Below, in pieces: positions 1 to 5,682 of a DNA stretch of 7,789 bases; position 1 is the first letter of the stretch, and every line of letters begins with the position of its first letter. The notes beneath the pieces were generated by a model. That model searched no databases, was not told where the DNA came from, and saw only the letters and a list, made by a program, of their open reading frames with translations. Source of the stretch: Elusimicrobiota bacterium (GTDB lineage: Bacteria; Elusimicrobiota; Elusimicrobia; UBA1565; UBA9628); the NCBI GenBank assembly GCA_028871595.1, contig JAGWMT010000143.1, forward strand, positions 1-7,789. The letters run 5' to 3'. Both the position numbers and the translations under genes were made by a program.

Positions 1-200
1 CTTCAACCGCCGCCTTTCGCCTAGCCGAGGGATGCTGTTTTATCGACTAATCGAGCAATGCGTCCGGCGCGGACCAACAACCCTTAGCCAAATCGCACGG
101 AGAACGCATTAGGGGTAGTCAGGTGGATATGCGTGCTCCAGAGCAAGTTCGACCGATCGGTCGGGATTAACGTCAGCGCGAGAGGCTGGTTGACATCCCG
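1..200. other. gene-free, lower-GC stretch
   Basis: I see no convincing gene here. Open frames are short, carry no recognisable motif and do not show the strong third-position GC of the genes downstream. Base composition is noticeably less GC-rich than the rest of the window. The stretch lies downstream of the minus-strand small membrane genes, so it would be their 3' untranslated region. It contains a small hairpin (GTCCG-GCG-CGGAC, 62-74) and a 14-bp palindrome (150-163). Neither is followed by a clear T-tract in either direction, so I do not call a terminator. Confidence 0.5.
150..163. repeat. 14-bp perfect palindrome
   Basis: CGACCGATCGGTCG is a perfect palindrome about 40 bp beyond the stop codon of the minus-strand 40-residue gene. 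It could be a protein-binding site or a mRNA 3'-end hairpin, but it has no loop-friendly centre and no T-run. In GC-rich DNA a palindrome of this length can also occur by chance. Confidence 0.3.
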
Positions 201-323
201 CTAGCGGACGCGGCGGCCGTCGGTGCGCACGCGCACCGGGACTTCGCCGTGGGTGCGTTCGTAAATGAACATCGCGGCCAGCATCGCGACCGGGATCAAG
301 GCCAGAAAAGCGAGGGGATTCAT
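201..323 (-). CDS. 40-residue single-pass membrane protein (unknown function)
   Basis: The ATG at 323 is preceded by a strong Shine-Dalgarno (GGAGGA, minus strand of 331-336) with 7-nt spacing. This favours it over the longer in-frame reading starting at 407, whose extra N-terminal residues run through the upstream gene. The product begins MNPLAFLALIPVAMLAAMFI, a single hydrophobic segment at about residues 4-20, followed by a short polar, basic tail (YERTHGEVPVRVRTDGRRVR). The positive-inside rule would put the C-terminus in the cytoplasm. Its start codon overlaps the stop of the preceding minus-strand gene as ATGA, so the two are probably translationally coupled. I do not recognise the family. 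A minimal membrane microprotein that accompanies the upstream membrane protein is an inference from the arrangement. Confidence 0.6.
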   Translation of the reverse strand: MNPLAFLALIPVAMLAAMFIYERTHGEVPVRVRTDGRRVR

Positions 324-613
324 CGAGGTGTCCTCCGGGACGGCCGTCGACGGAGGATAGCCCCGGCATCCCCGCCGGTCAAGGCCCGGATTCGATCCCT
401 TTCCCATGCGAATTCCACCTGTTTGAAACGGCGCACGGCCGATCGAAACCGATCAATGGTCTCTTGTATCTCGGCCGAGGTCGGCACTCGCATCGGGGGA
501 GGCCGGCGGCGGACCGCGCGGCGACGGAATAATTCTTCGTAGACGGCCAACGCAACGGCGCAGATTCCCCAGAGTGCCAGCGCCAATATCAGAAGTGGCG
601 GAATCCCGTCCAT
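320..613 (-). CDS. 97-residue membrane-anchored protein (unknown function)
   Basis: The product starts MDGIPPLLILALALWGICAV: one transmembrane segment at about residues 5-25. A very basic stretch follows (RRRAVRRRPPP), then a predominantly helical, charged region (about 45-80, including SAEIQETIDRFRSAVRRF) and an Arg-rich tail. The topology is likely N-out/C-in with a cytoplasmic helical domain that could dimerise or touch nucleic acid or phospholipid; that role is inference. There is no good Shine-Dalgarno in front of the ATG. Instead a sigma70-like promoter (620-648) places the predicted transcription start on or next to the A of the ATG, so the message may be leaderless. The stop codon overlaps the next start by ATGA. 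The gene is divergent from the GntR-ABC operon. No family recognised. Confidence 0.6.
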   Translation of the reverse strand: MDGIPPLLILALALWGICAVALAVYEELFRRRAVRRRPPPMRVPTSAEIQETIDRFRSAVRRFKQVEFAWERDRIRALTGGDAGAILRRRPSRRTPR

Positions 614-619
614 CTTTCG

Positions 620-648
620 AGAATAAACGCCCCGTGGCCACCCGTCAA
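620..648 (-). promoter_or_regulatory. sigma70-like promoter for the small membrane gene pair
   Basis: On the minus strand TTGACG (643-648) is followed after exactly 17 bp by TATTCT (620-625). Only 6 nt separate the -10 element from the ATG at 613, so initiation about 7 nt downstream would start the RNA at the start codon. The -35 matches consensus at 5 of 6 positions and the -10 at 4 of 6. Confidence 0.6.
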
Positions 649-673
649 GGGACCCCGGCGTGTATTTCCCGAC

Positions 674-701
674 GTAAAACTCGCGCCGGCGCGAGTTTTA
701 C
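674..701. repeat. 28-bp perfect palindrome between divergent promoters
   Basis: The left arm GTAAAACTCGCGCC is followed directly by its exact reverse complement, with no mismatch. Flanking bases (673, 702) break the symmetry. It sits between the minus-strand promoter (to 648) and the plus-strand promoter (from 712). The A-tract, GC-stem, T-tract layout looks like a compact bidirectional intrinsic terminator (stem CTCGCG, loop CCGG, TTTT on both strands). However, no gene ends here, so it would only block upstream-directed or read-through transcripts. A dimeric regulator site serving both promoters is the alternative. Confidence 0.6.
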
Positions 702-711
702 ACCTCCCCCC

Positions 712-740
712 TTGACAAAATGAAGACACGGAGCTAGAAT
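712..740 (+). promoter_or_regulatory. near-consensus sigma70 promoter of the GntR-ABC operon
   Basis: A perfect TTGACA (712-717) is separated by 17 bp from TAGAAT (735-740), which matches TATAAT at 5 of 6 positions. The predicted transcription start at about 747 lies inside the inverted repeat at 745-766, and the leader is only about 22 nt. Such a strong promoter with an overlapping symmetric site is the classic layout of a repressed, autoregulated GntR/ABC operon. Confidence 0.8.
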
Positions 741-744
741 ACTA

Positions 745-766
745 GTGTACTAGTTCGCTAGTACAC
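745..766 (+). promoter_or_regulatory. inverted-repeat operator, probable GntR (YtrA-type) site
   Basis: GTGTACTAG and CTAGTACAC are perfect 9-bp inverted arms around TTCG, immediately after the -10 box and covering the predicted start of transcription. With the flanking bases the outer halves read AGTGTA (744-749) and TACACA (762-767), 12 bp apart. This resembles, from memory, the AGTGTA-spacer-AACACT operator described for Bacillus YtrA. Binding here by the downstream GntR protein would block its own operon. The same sequence would fold as a hairpin in the RNA leader. Confidence 0.7.
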
Positions 767-768
767 AT

Positions 769-1140
769 ATGATCCACATCGACCCGCGTTCGCCGGTGCC
801 CATCAACGAGCAGATCAAGGCGGGCCTGCGCGGCCTGATCGCGCGCGGCGCGCTCCGCCCGGGAGACCCCGCCCCGTCCATCCGCGGCCTGGCCGAGAGC
901 CTGAAGGTCAATCCCAACACCGTGGCCCGCGCCGTGCGCGAGCTGGTGATCGAGGGAGTGCTGGACGCCCGCCGCGGCGAGGGCACCGTGGTGGCCGACG
1001 CCGCTCCCCGCATGGCCAAGAGCGGCCTGGACGACGTGCGCGGCCGACTGCGCGAGGCGCTGCGGCAGGCGCGGCGCGGCGGACTGGGCTGGAACGACGT
1101 CGAAACGGCGGTCCGCGAGGCCCGCCGGGAGGAACCGTGA
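769..1140 (+). CDS. GntR-family transcriptional regulator, YtrA subfamily
   Basis: This is a cytoplasmic DNA-binding repressor of 123 residues, the short length typical of the YtrA subgroup, which lacks a large effector domain. The winged helix-turn-helix spans about residues 12-75: a PINEQIKAGLRGLI first helix, a PGDPAPSIRGLAESL segment (the family's LPSVR motif appears as APSIR), the recognition region NPNTVARAVRELVIEGVL, and the wing DARRGEGTVV. The last 40 residues form the short helical dimerisation tail. No Shine-Dalgarno precedes the ATG; the short leader is occupied by the inverted repeat. The GTG of the ATPase gene overlaps its stop as GTGA. Family knowledge and the operator upstream suggest that it represses its own operon and is relieved by envelope or antibiotic stress; the inducer is unknown. 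Confidence 0.92.
   Translation: MIHIDPRSPVPINEQIKAGLRGLIARGALRPGDPAPSIRGLAESLKVNPNTVARAVRELVIEGVLDARRGEGTVVADAAPRMAKSGLDDVRGRLREALRQARRGGLGWNDVETAVREARREEP
1127..1133 (+). promoter_or_regulatory. Shine-Dalgarno selecting the GTG start of the ATPase gene
   Basis: GGGAGGA lies 3 nt before the GTG at 1137 and inside the last codons of the GntR gene. It supports the non-ATG start and coupled translation through the GTGA overlap. Confidence 0.65.
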
Positions 1141-2009
1141 ATCCCATCATCCTGGACGGCGTGACGCGTACGTTCGACGGGCGGCGCGTGCTGGACGGCC
1201 TCACCGCCCAGGCCGGCGAAGGCAAGGTCATCGGTCTGCTGGGACGCAACGGCGAGGGCAAGACGACCTTGTTCAAGGTGCTCCTGGACCTGCTGGCGCC
1301 CGACGCGGGCCGCGTCGAGGTGCTGGGCGACCGCCTGAACGGCTCCGGAAAAGTGCGGCGCCGCGTCGGCTACGTGCCGGAACGCCCGTTCTTCCACGAC
1401 GGCCTCACCGTCGCTTCGGCCCTGGACCTGCGCGCGAAGCTGTTCGACCGGTGGGACGCGAGACGAGCCGGCGCCCTGTGCGGACGCCTGGGACTTTCCC
1501 CGGACGCGCGCGTGGCCGGGGCCAGCAAGGGAACCCTCGGCAAGCTGGCCTGGGTTTGCGCCGCGGCGCACGATCCGTCCTTATATCTTTTGGACGAACC
1601 CACGTCCGGGCTGGACGCCTTGGTGCGCGAGGAAGTCCTCTCCGGCCTGGTCGCCGAGTTGGGCGAAGCGGGCAAGACCGTGCTGATCGCCAGCCACCGC
1701 CTCGACGAGTTCGCCGGTCTCCTGGACGAGGTCTGGGTGATGGCCGGAGGCAAGATCGCCGGAACGTACGACGCCGAGGCGCTGCGCACCGGGGCGAGCC
1801 GGATCACGGGCCGGCCGGGACCCGGTTTCCGCGCGCCGGACGGCGTCGCCGCGCTGGGAACGTCGGGGCCCGTCGGCGCCTGGGCGGCGCTGGACGACGC
1901 GGCCCGGGGACGGCTGCTGGCCGCCGGCCTGGAGTCGGCCGACGAGGAAGCCCTGCCGATGACGGAGACCCTCAAAGCCCTGCTCACGATTCATGGAGGC
2001 GCCCGATGA
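1137..2009 (+). CDS. ABC transporter ATP-binding protein (YtrB/CcmA-like)
   Basis: This 290-residue ATPase subunit should power the adjacent membrane permease from the cytoplasmic face. Visible motifs are Walker A GRNGEGKTT (about 36-44), Walker B with catalytic Glu LYLLDEP (149-155), D-loop SGLD (157-160) and H-loop His187 (ASH). Two elements are atypical. The Q-loop position reads YVPERP (79-84), with Glu where Gln is usual. The signature is ASKGTLGKL (129-137) in place of LSGGQ; related variants (SKG) occur in ABC-2-type exporters. The region after about residue 215 is a lineage-specific C-terminal extension with Gly/Ala-rich, low-complexity character. Translation begins at GTG, coupled to the repressor gene, and its stop overlaps the permease start as ATGA. 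The substrate cannot be read from the sequence. Confidence 0.92.
   Translation: MNPIILDGVTRTFDGRRVLDGLTAQAGEGKVIGLLGRNGEGKTTLFKVLLDLLAPDAGRVEVLGDRLNGSGKVRRRVGYVPERPFFHDGLTVASALDLRAKLFDRWDARRAGALCGRLGLSPDARVAGASKGTLGKLAWVCAAAHDPSLYLLDEPTSGLDALVREEVLSGLVAELGEAGKTVLIASHRLDEFAGLLDEVWVMAGGKIAGTYDAEALRTGASRITGRPGPGFRAPDGVAALGTSGPVGAWAALDDAARGRLLAAGLESADEEALPMTETLKALLTIHGGAR
1995..1999 (+). promoter_or_regulatory. Shine-Dalgarno fixing the permease start
   Basis: GGAGG lies 6 nt before the ATG at 2006. It picks this start over the long in-frame open extension back to 1451, which runs antiphase through the ATPase gene. Confidence 0.65.
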
Positions 2010-3976
2010 ACACCGCCCTGATCTCCCTCGAGCTCCGCAAGAACCGCCTCACCTTGATCGGCCTGGCGGCGGCGTGCGCGCTGATCCCGCCCCTCTCCCT
2101 GGCGGTGGCCGCGGAAAAAGGCATCGCCCTGCGCGTCGCGCTGCAGGCCGGAACGTGGTGGTGGGTGATCGTCGGCCTGCCGATCTCGGCCGCCGTGTTC
2201 GGAGCCTCCGCCGGCGCGGGACTGCGCTCCGCCGACGTGCGCGAGGCCGAGGCCCCCTTGCCGGGCTCGGCCGCGGGCCGCGTCGCGCGCGGCCTGGCCG
2301 CCGCCGTCCTCCAATTCGCCGCGCTGGCTCTGCTCACCGCCGCCGTCGCCTCGATCGTCAGCCCCGGCTGGGCCCGGGCCGTGTTCGATTTCAACGGACC
2401 CGCGAACGCCCGGGAATGGGCCGGAACCATGCTGGCGCGCGGCCTGGTCGCCTGCTTCGCCTTGGATCTGATCGCGTCCTGCTTTTTCGCCTCTTACGCG
2501 CTGGGCCACGCCTTCGCCGGAGGCCTGCTGGGCGCCGCGCTGTCGCTGGCCGCGGACTTCGGCGTCCTGTTGGCGCTTCAGTATCACGTCTTCTTTTCCG
2601 ACCGCGTGGAATCTTTCGGCGTCATCGCGGCCCTGGCCGTGTTCGGAGGCCTGGCCGGAAAGGCGGCCGCGATCCGGCCCCTGGCGGAGCGCTTCGAACG
2701 CTCCCGCCCGCTGGGCGCGCGCGGCGCAGGCGCGATCGTTCTCCTGCTGGGCATGGGCCTCCTGCTGGCCTGGGGGGCCGAGGAACTCTCGTACACCCAG
2801 CTCAAGACGTCCCTGCGCCTGATCAAACCCGGAACTTTCTCCTTGATGATTCCCCTCGGCGAGTCGATCAACGAGGCCGAGGCGGACCTGTATCCCCCCG
2901 TCCGCTCCGCCGGCGCGCTGGCCGACACCGCGGCCGGCGGCTTGTACTGGATCGCCCCCGACGGGACCGCGAAGCGCCTCCTGCCCGACGGCCCGTCGGG
3001 CCGCTTCGCCCTCAACGGCCCCTACGGCAACCGCGTGGAGAGCGTCCTCTGGGACCGCGACGGACGCCTGCTGGTCGCCCGCCGCTCCGCGACCCCGGCC
3101 GGCGACAAGACGTCCTTCTGGGTCGGGCGCCCGCGCGCCGGCCTCAATCCCGTGGACCCGGCGCTGGGCACGGCGGAACAGCTGACGCGGGAAGGCGGAG
3201 AGGTCGGCATCCGTTTCCGCGAAGGCTTCCAGACCCGCTTCTGCGCCATGGCCGACGACGGGCGCGCCCGCACCTGCTCCCGACCCACCGCCGGCTATTC
3301 CCCGTTCGTCGCCCCGCAATACCCCCTGGCCGCGACCATCTCGAAGGACGGGCGCACTTTGACCCGCCCCGGACCGCACCCGCGGACCTGGCGCCTGCCC
3401 GGCCGCGCGGACGACCTGGACTCGGCCCCGGCGATCGTCCCCGCGTATCTCGACGGCGGCAAGACGGCCTATTTCGTCTCCGTCCGCATCGGCGACGACG
3501 AAGCCGTCGCGGAATGCCTCGAGAGCGGCGCGGTGCGGACGCTCTGGAAGCACGGCTGGTCCGGAGTGCGCGGCATCGGCGGACTGCGGCTCGACGTCCT
3601 GCCCGACGGGACCTTGGTCTATCAATACGCCTACGATTGGAACGTGATCGATGCCGCCGGCGTCGTCCTGCCCCCCATCCAGTCGAAGCGGCTGTTCGAG
3701 CGTTGGCCGCGCCCGGCCGGCGCGCCCCCGCACACGCCCCGGCTCGTGCATCGCGCGGGCGGCCATTCCTGGATCGAGTACGAGGAAAACCGCCTCGTCG
3801 AGATGGACGAGAACACGGGGATGCCCGTGAAGGACTGGCCCCTTCCCGCCGTCGCGGAGAAGGCGGACTCCTACGAAGACGCCCGCGTCCTGGAGGGCGG
3901 CCTGCTGGTCCAGAACTTGGGCTCGCCCCTCTTCATCGGCTGGGACGGGAAGATCCGGGCGCTGCGCGCGCGCTGA
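2006..3976 (+). CDS. ABC-2-type permease fused to a C-terminal beta-propeller-like domain
   Basis: The 656-residue product has two parts. Residues 1-257 carry about seven transmembrane segments (15-36, 51-72, 94-118, 144-165, 167-191, 203-223, 239-257). Between TM2 and TM3 is a cytoplasmic loop, REAEAPLPGSAAGRV, resembling the coupling segment of ABC-2 permeases. Charges place the N-terminus and the loops after TM2, TM4 and TM6 inside, so the rest lies outside. Residues 258-656 form a soluble domain with repeated beta-strand/Asp-Gly turn units, for example GGLYWIAPDG (312-321), VLWDRDGRLLVARR (after 346), LDVLPDGTLVYQYA (from 529) and GGLLVQNLG near the end. This is the look of a 6-8-bladed propeller. 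The gene is co-translated with the ATPase by ATGA overlap. A periplasmic sensor, a substrate-receiving domain or a partner-docking platform are all possible. The propeller call rests on repeat appearance, not on a profile match. Confidence 0.8.
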   Translation: MNTALISLELRKNRLTLIGLAAACALIPPLSLAVAAEKGIALRVALQAGTWWWVIVGLPISAAVFGASAGAGLRSADVREAEAPLPGSAAGRVARGLAAAVLQFAALALLTAAVASIVSPGWARAVFDFNGPANAREWAGTMLARGLVACFALDLIASCFFASYALGHAFAGGLLGAALSLAADFGVLLALQYHVFFSDRVESFGVIAALAVFGGLAGKAAAIRPLAERFERSRPLGARGAGAIVLLLGMGLLLAWGAEELSYTQLKTSLRLIKPGTFSLMIPLGESINEAEADLYPPVRSAGALADTAAGGLYWIAPDGTAKRLLPDGPSGRFALNGPYGNRVESVLWDRDGRLLVARRSATPAGDKTSFWVGRPRAGLNPVDPALGTAEQLTREGGEVGIRFREGFQTRFCAMADDGRARTCSRPTAGYSPFVAPQYPLAATISKDGRTLTRPGPHPRTWRLPGRADDLDSAPAIVPAYLDGGKTAYFVSVRIGDDEAVAECLESGAVRTLWKHGWSGVRGIGGLRLDVLPDGTLVYQYAYDWNVIDAAGVVLPPIQSKRLFERWPRPAGAPPHTPRLVHRAGGHSWIEYEENRLVEMDENTGMPVKDWPLPAVAEKADSYEDARVLEGGLLVQNLGSPLFIGWDGKIRALRAR

Positions 3977-3996
3977 AAAATTAAGCGCAAGTTTTC

Positions 3997-4025
3997 TTGA
4001 CCGCGATAGGCGGAGAGGCTATCCT
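3997..4025 (+). promoter_or_regulatory. probable promoter of the baeRF gene
   Basis: TTGACC (3997-4002) and TATCCT (4020-4025) are separated by 17 bp. Transcription would begin near 4032, leaving a leader of about 12 nt before the ATG at 4044. This matches the spacing of the other promoters in the window and suggests that the downstream gene is a separate transcription unit from the ABC operon. Confidence 0.5.
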
Positions 4026-4043
4026 CGGAGCAAGGTTCCTCCG

Positions 4044-5138
4044 ATGCTTCCCCAGACATCCTCTTTCTTCCTCAGCGCCGAAAAGGTCGAAGCGCTCGCC
4101 GCCTGGAAATCGTCGGAACCGAACGTCGCCAGCCTTCACCTGCCCGTGGACGCCTCCGGAGCCTATCCCGCGATCTTGGACCGCCTGATCCGGGACGCGA
4201 CCGCGGCGGATCCCGCGCTGGCGAGAAGTTCCCGCGACGTGGAGAAGATCGCCGCCTTCGTGCGCCGCTCGTTCGTCCCCGGTTCCCGGCGCGGGCTGTG
4301 CGTCTATTCCTGCGTGAAGTACGGAATTTTCGAGACTTTCGCCGTGCCGGAGACCTTGACCCCCTCGCTGACCGTGTCCCACCGCCCCTACCTGCGCCCG
4401 CTCAACGATCTGCGCGGCCGCAGCTACCGCTTTCTGTCCGTGCAGGGAGACGCGGCCTCCGCGCGCTTCACCGAGATCCACCTGGGCGAACACCTGCCCT
4501 TGGAATCCGTCTCCGGCGACTTCAACGGCCCGGACCTGGCGCGGCTGGCCGCCCGCGTCAACGGCCTTTACCGGGACCGGCGAGCCGACCGGCTGGTCCT
4601 TGGCGCCGAGCCGGACCTGTTGGCCGCGTTGGAGCCCCTGCTGGACGTGGAACCGCTCAACCGGCTGATCCACGAGTCCCTGCTGGGCCCCGAACGCCCT
4701 GTCGAGACGGTCGTGGAGCGCGTGCGGCACAACGAGCTGGAGGCCTTGAAGCTGCGCGAGGACGTGCTGCTTTCGCATTATTTAAGGGAACTGGCCGCCG
4801 GGGGCGCGGTTTCCGGGCTGGAGCGCGTCGCCGAAGCCCTTCAGCAGGGCTGCGTGCGGCGCCTGCTGGTGCGCGAAGGCTGGGCCAAGATGGGGCGCTG
4901 CTGCCCCGCGTGCGGAAGGCTCTCCGTCAATCACCGGTCGTGCCCTTGGTGCTTCCGGGCCACCGAAGCCATCCTGAATTTGGTGGAAGAGCTCAGCGAC
5001 CGCGCGGCGGCCGCCGGCGTGGAGGTCTTCCGCGTCTCCAGCGAGTCGCGGCTCGACGGCATCGGAGTCGTGCTCGCTGCCCGCCGACGCCCCGCCAGCG
5101 TCAGGGCCGGCCGCGTCCCAGGAACGGAAGCCCGGTGA
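4044..5138 (+). CDS. bacterial archaeo-eukaryotic release factor (baeRF) family protein
   Basis: This 364-residue protein has the domain order of aRF1/eRF1/Pelota relatives found in bacteria. An N-terminal domain (about 1-80) opens with FFLSAEKVEALAAW. A central RNase H-like domain (about 84-225) includes GLCVYSCVKYGIFETF and the motif RADRLVLGAEPDLLAALEPL. A C-terminal L7Ae/Pelota-like domain (about 255-350) contains GLERVAEALQQGCVRRLLV and an inserted zinc ribbon, Cys287-x2-Cys290-x9-Cys300-x2-Cys303. It ends with a conserved-looking LVEELSDRAAAAGVEVFRVS helix-strand and a IGVVLAARRR strand. I find no GGQ tripeptide, so peptidyl-tRNA hydrolysis in the canonical way is unlikely. Ribosome binding for rescue or hibernation, as reported for the bacterial Pelota-like factor Balon, is the best inference. 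A weak AAGG (4032-4035) precedes the ATG. The final residues overlap a convergent gene. Confidence 0.8.
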   Translation: MLPQTSSFFLSAEKVEALAAWKSSEPNVASLHLPVDASGAYPAILDRLIRDATAADPALARSSRDVEKIAAFVRRSFVPGSRRGLCVYSCVKYGIFETFAVPETLTPSLTVSHRPYLRPLNDLRGRSYRFLSVQGDAASARFTEIHLGEHLPLESVSGDFNGPDLARLAARVNGLYRDRRADRLVLGAEPDLLAALEPLLDVEPLNRLIHESLLGPERPVETVVERVRHNELEALKLREDVLLSHYLRELAAGGAVSGLERVAEALQQGCVRRLLVREGWAKMGRCCPACGRLSVNHRSCPWCFRATEAILNLVEELSDRAAAAGVEVFRVSSESRLDGIGVVLAARRRPASVRAGRVPGTEAR

Positions 5139-5628
5139 AATCCGCGACGCGCGCCGCGATCTCCGCGCCGCCGTCCGGCGACCAGTGCAGTTCCAGGTCG
5201 CTGCCGTCGGGACGCCGCAGGCAGACGGCCTCCGTGCGCGAGATGGAGCCCGCCAGCGCGCGCCGGCGCTCCCTCCGCACCAGCACCACGGCGACGAAGT
5301 CCAGGAGATCCCAGCTTTGGTTCCCCCCGGCCGCGCGGCTGCCGACCCCCATGTAGCGCGCCACCATGCGGTGGTCCAAGTCCAGAACCACCCGGGAACG
5401 CCCGGACAGGAAGAACCAGCCGGAGAGAGCGAAAGCCGCCGACAGGGTCAACCGGATGGCGGGAATGAGCATGCCGAGGCGCGTCGGTTCGAAGAGCTCG
5501 GCGGCCAGAAGGGCGATCGCCAGCAGGGACTCGGTCGCGCCGACCGCCACCAACAGGGCGCCGACGACCGACGACGCGCGGTCCGGTTCCTGACGGATTT
5601 CCAGGCGGGAGCGGGTGGTCTTGATCAT
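5101..5628 (-). CDS. two-TM membrane protein with PH-like C-terminal domain (unknown function)
   Basis: I place the start at the ATG at 5628 (175 residues). The longer reading begins with TTG at 5682, but that codon lies inside the -35 element of a good minus-strand promoter, so it would not be transcribed. After a basic N-terminus (IKTTRSRLEIRQ), two hydrophobic segments follow (about 20-43 and 53-75). The remaining 100 residues, from SRVVLDLDHRMVARY onward, alternate short strands with Asp/Gly turns and end in a helix (GGAEIAARVADFTGLPF). This outline resembles small bacterial PH-like domain membrane proteins. The C-terminal domain should be cytoplasmic. A GAGGG about 14 nt before the ATG is the only ribosome-site candidate. 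The 3' end overlaps the convergent release-factor gene by 38 bp. Function unknown. Confidence 0.7.
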   Translation of the reverse strand: MIKTTRSRLEIRQEPDRASSVVGALLVAVGATESLLAIALLAAELFEPTRLGMLIPAIRLTLSAAFALSGWFFLSGRSRVVLDLDHRMVARYMGVGSRAAGGNQSWDLLDFVAVVLVRRERRRALAGSISRTEAVCLRRPDGSDLELHWSPDGGAEIAARVADFTGLPFLGRGRP

Positions 5629-5653
5629 CTCGGCGGAGAGGACCCTCGACGGG

Positions 5654-5682
5654 AGTGTAGCCCCCGGGCGGGATGATTTCAA
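5654..5682 (-). promoter_or_regulatory. sigma70-like promoter for the two-TM protein gene
   Basis: On the minus strand TTGAAA (5677-5682) and TACACT (5654-5659) are separated by 17 bp. The transcription start would be near 5647, leaving about 19 nt before the ATG at 5628. This promoter decides the start-codon choice for the gene. Confidence 0.65.

Noticed and set aside
62..74. GTCCG-GCG-CGGAC hairpin in the gene-free left end
   Set aside because: It is a five-bp stem without a T-tract in either direction, common by chance in GC-rich DNA.
88..204. Short plus-strand frame ending at 204
   Set aside because: It has no start codon with a ribosome site and no recognisable motif, and is too short to support as a gene remnant.
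109..369. 86-residue minus-strand open frame across the left end
   Set aside because: It overlaps the small membrane gene in another frame, lacks a ribosome site and has Arg/Pro-rich shadow composition.
1451..2005. Open in-frame extension of the permease to an ATG at 1451
   Set aside because: It runs in another frame through the well-supported ATPase gene and has Arg/Gly-rich shadow composition. The ATG at 2006 has a GGAGG site and an ATGA overlap.
1991..3984. Two very long alternative frames over the permease gene (663 residues plus strand, 591 residues minus strand)
   Set aside because: They are Arg/Pro- or Gln/Gly-rich with no domain motifs, as expected from stop-poor shadows of a high-GC gene.
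3970..3995. Terminator after the permease gene (GCGCT/AGCGC stem followed by TTTT)
   Set aside because: The stem is only 5 bp with a 9-nt loop, and the T-run is short and interrupted by the -35 of the next promoter. Too weak to call.
5629..5682. TTG start adding 18 residues to the two-TM protein
   Set aside because: The TTG sits within the -35 hexamer of a good promoter, so the extension would not be in the transcript.
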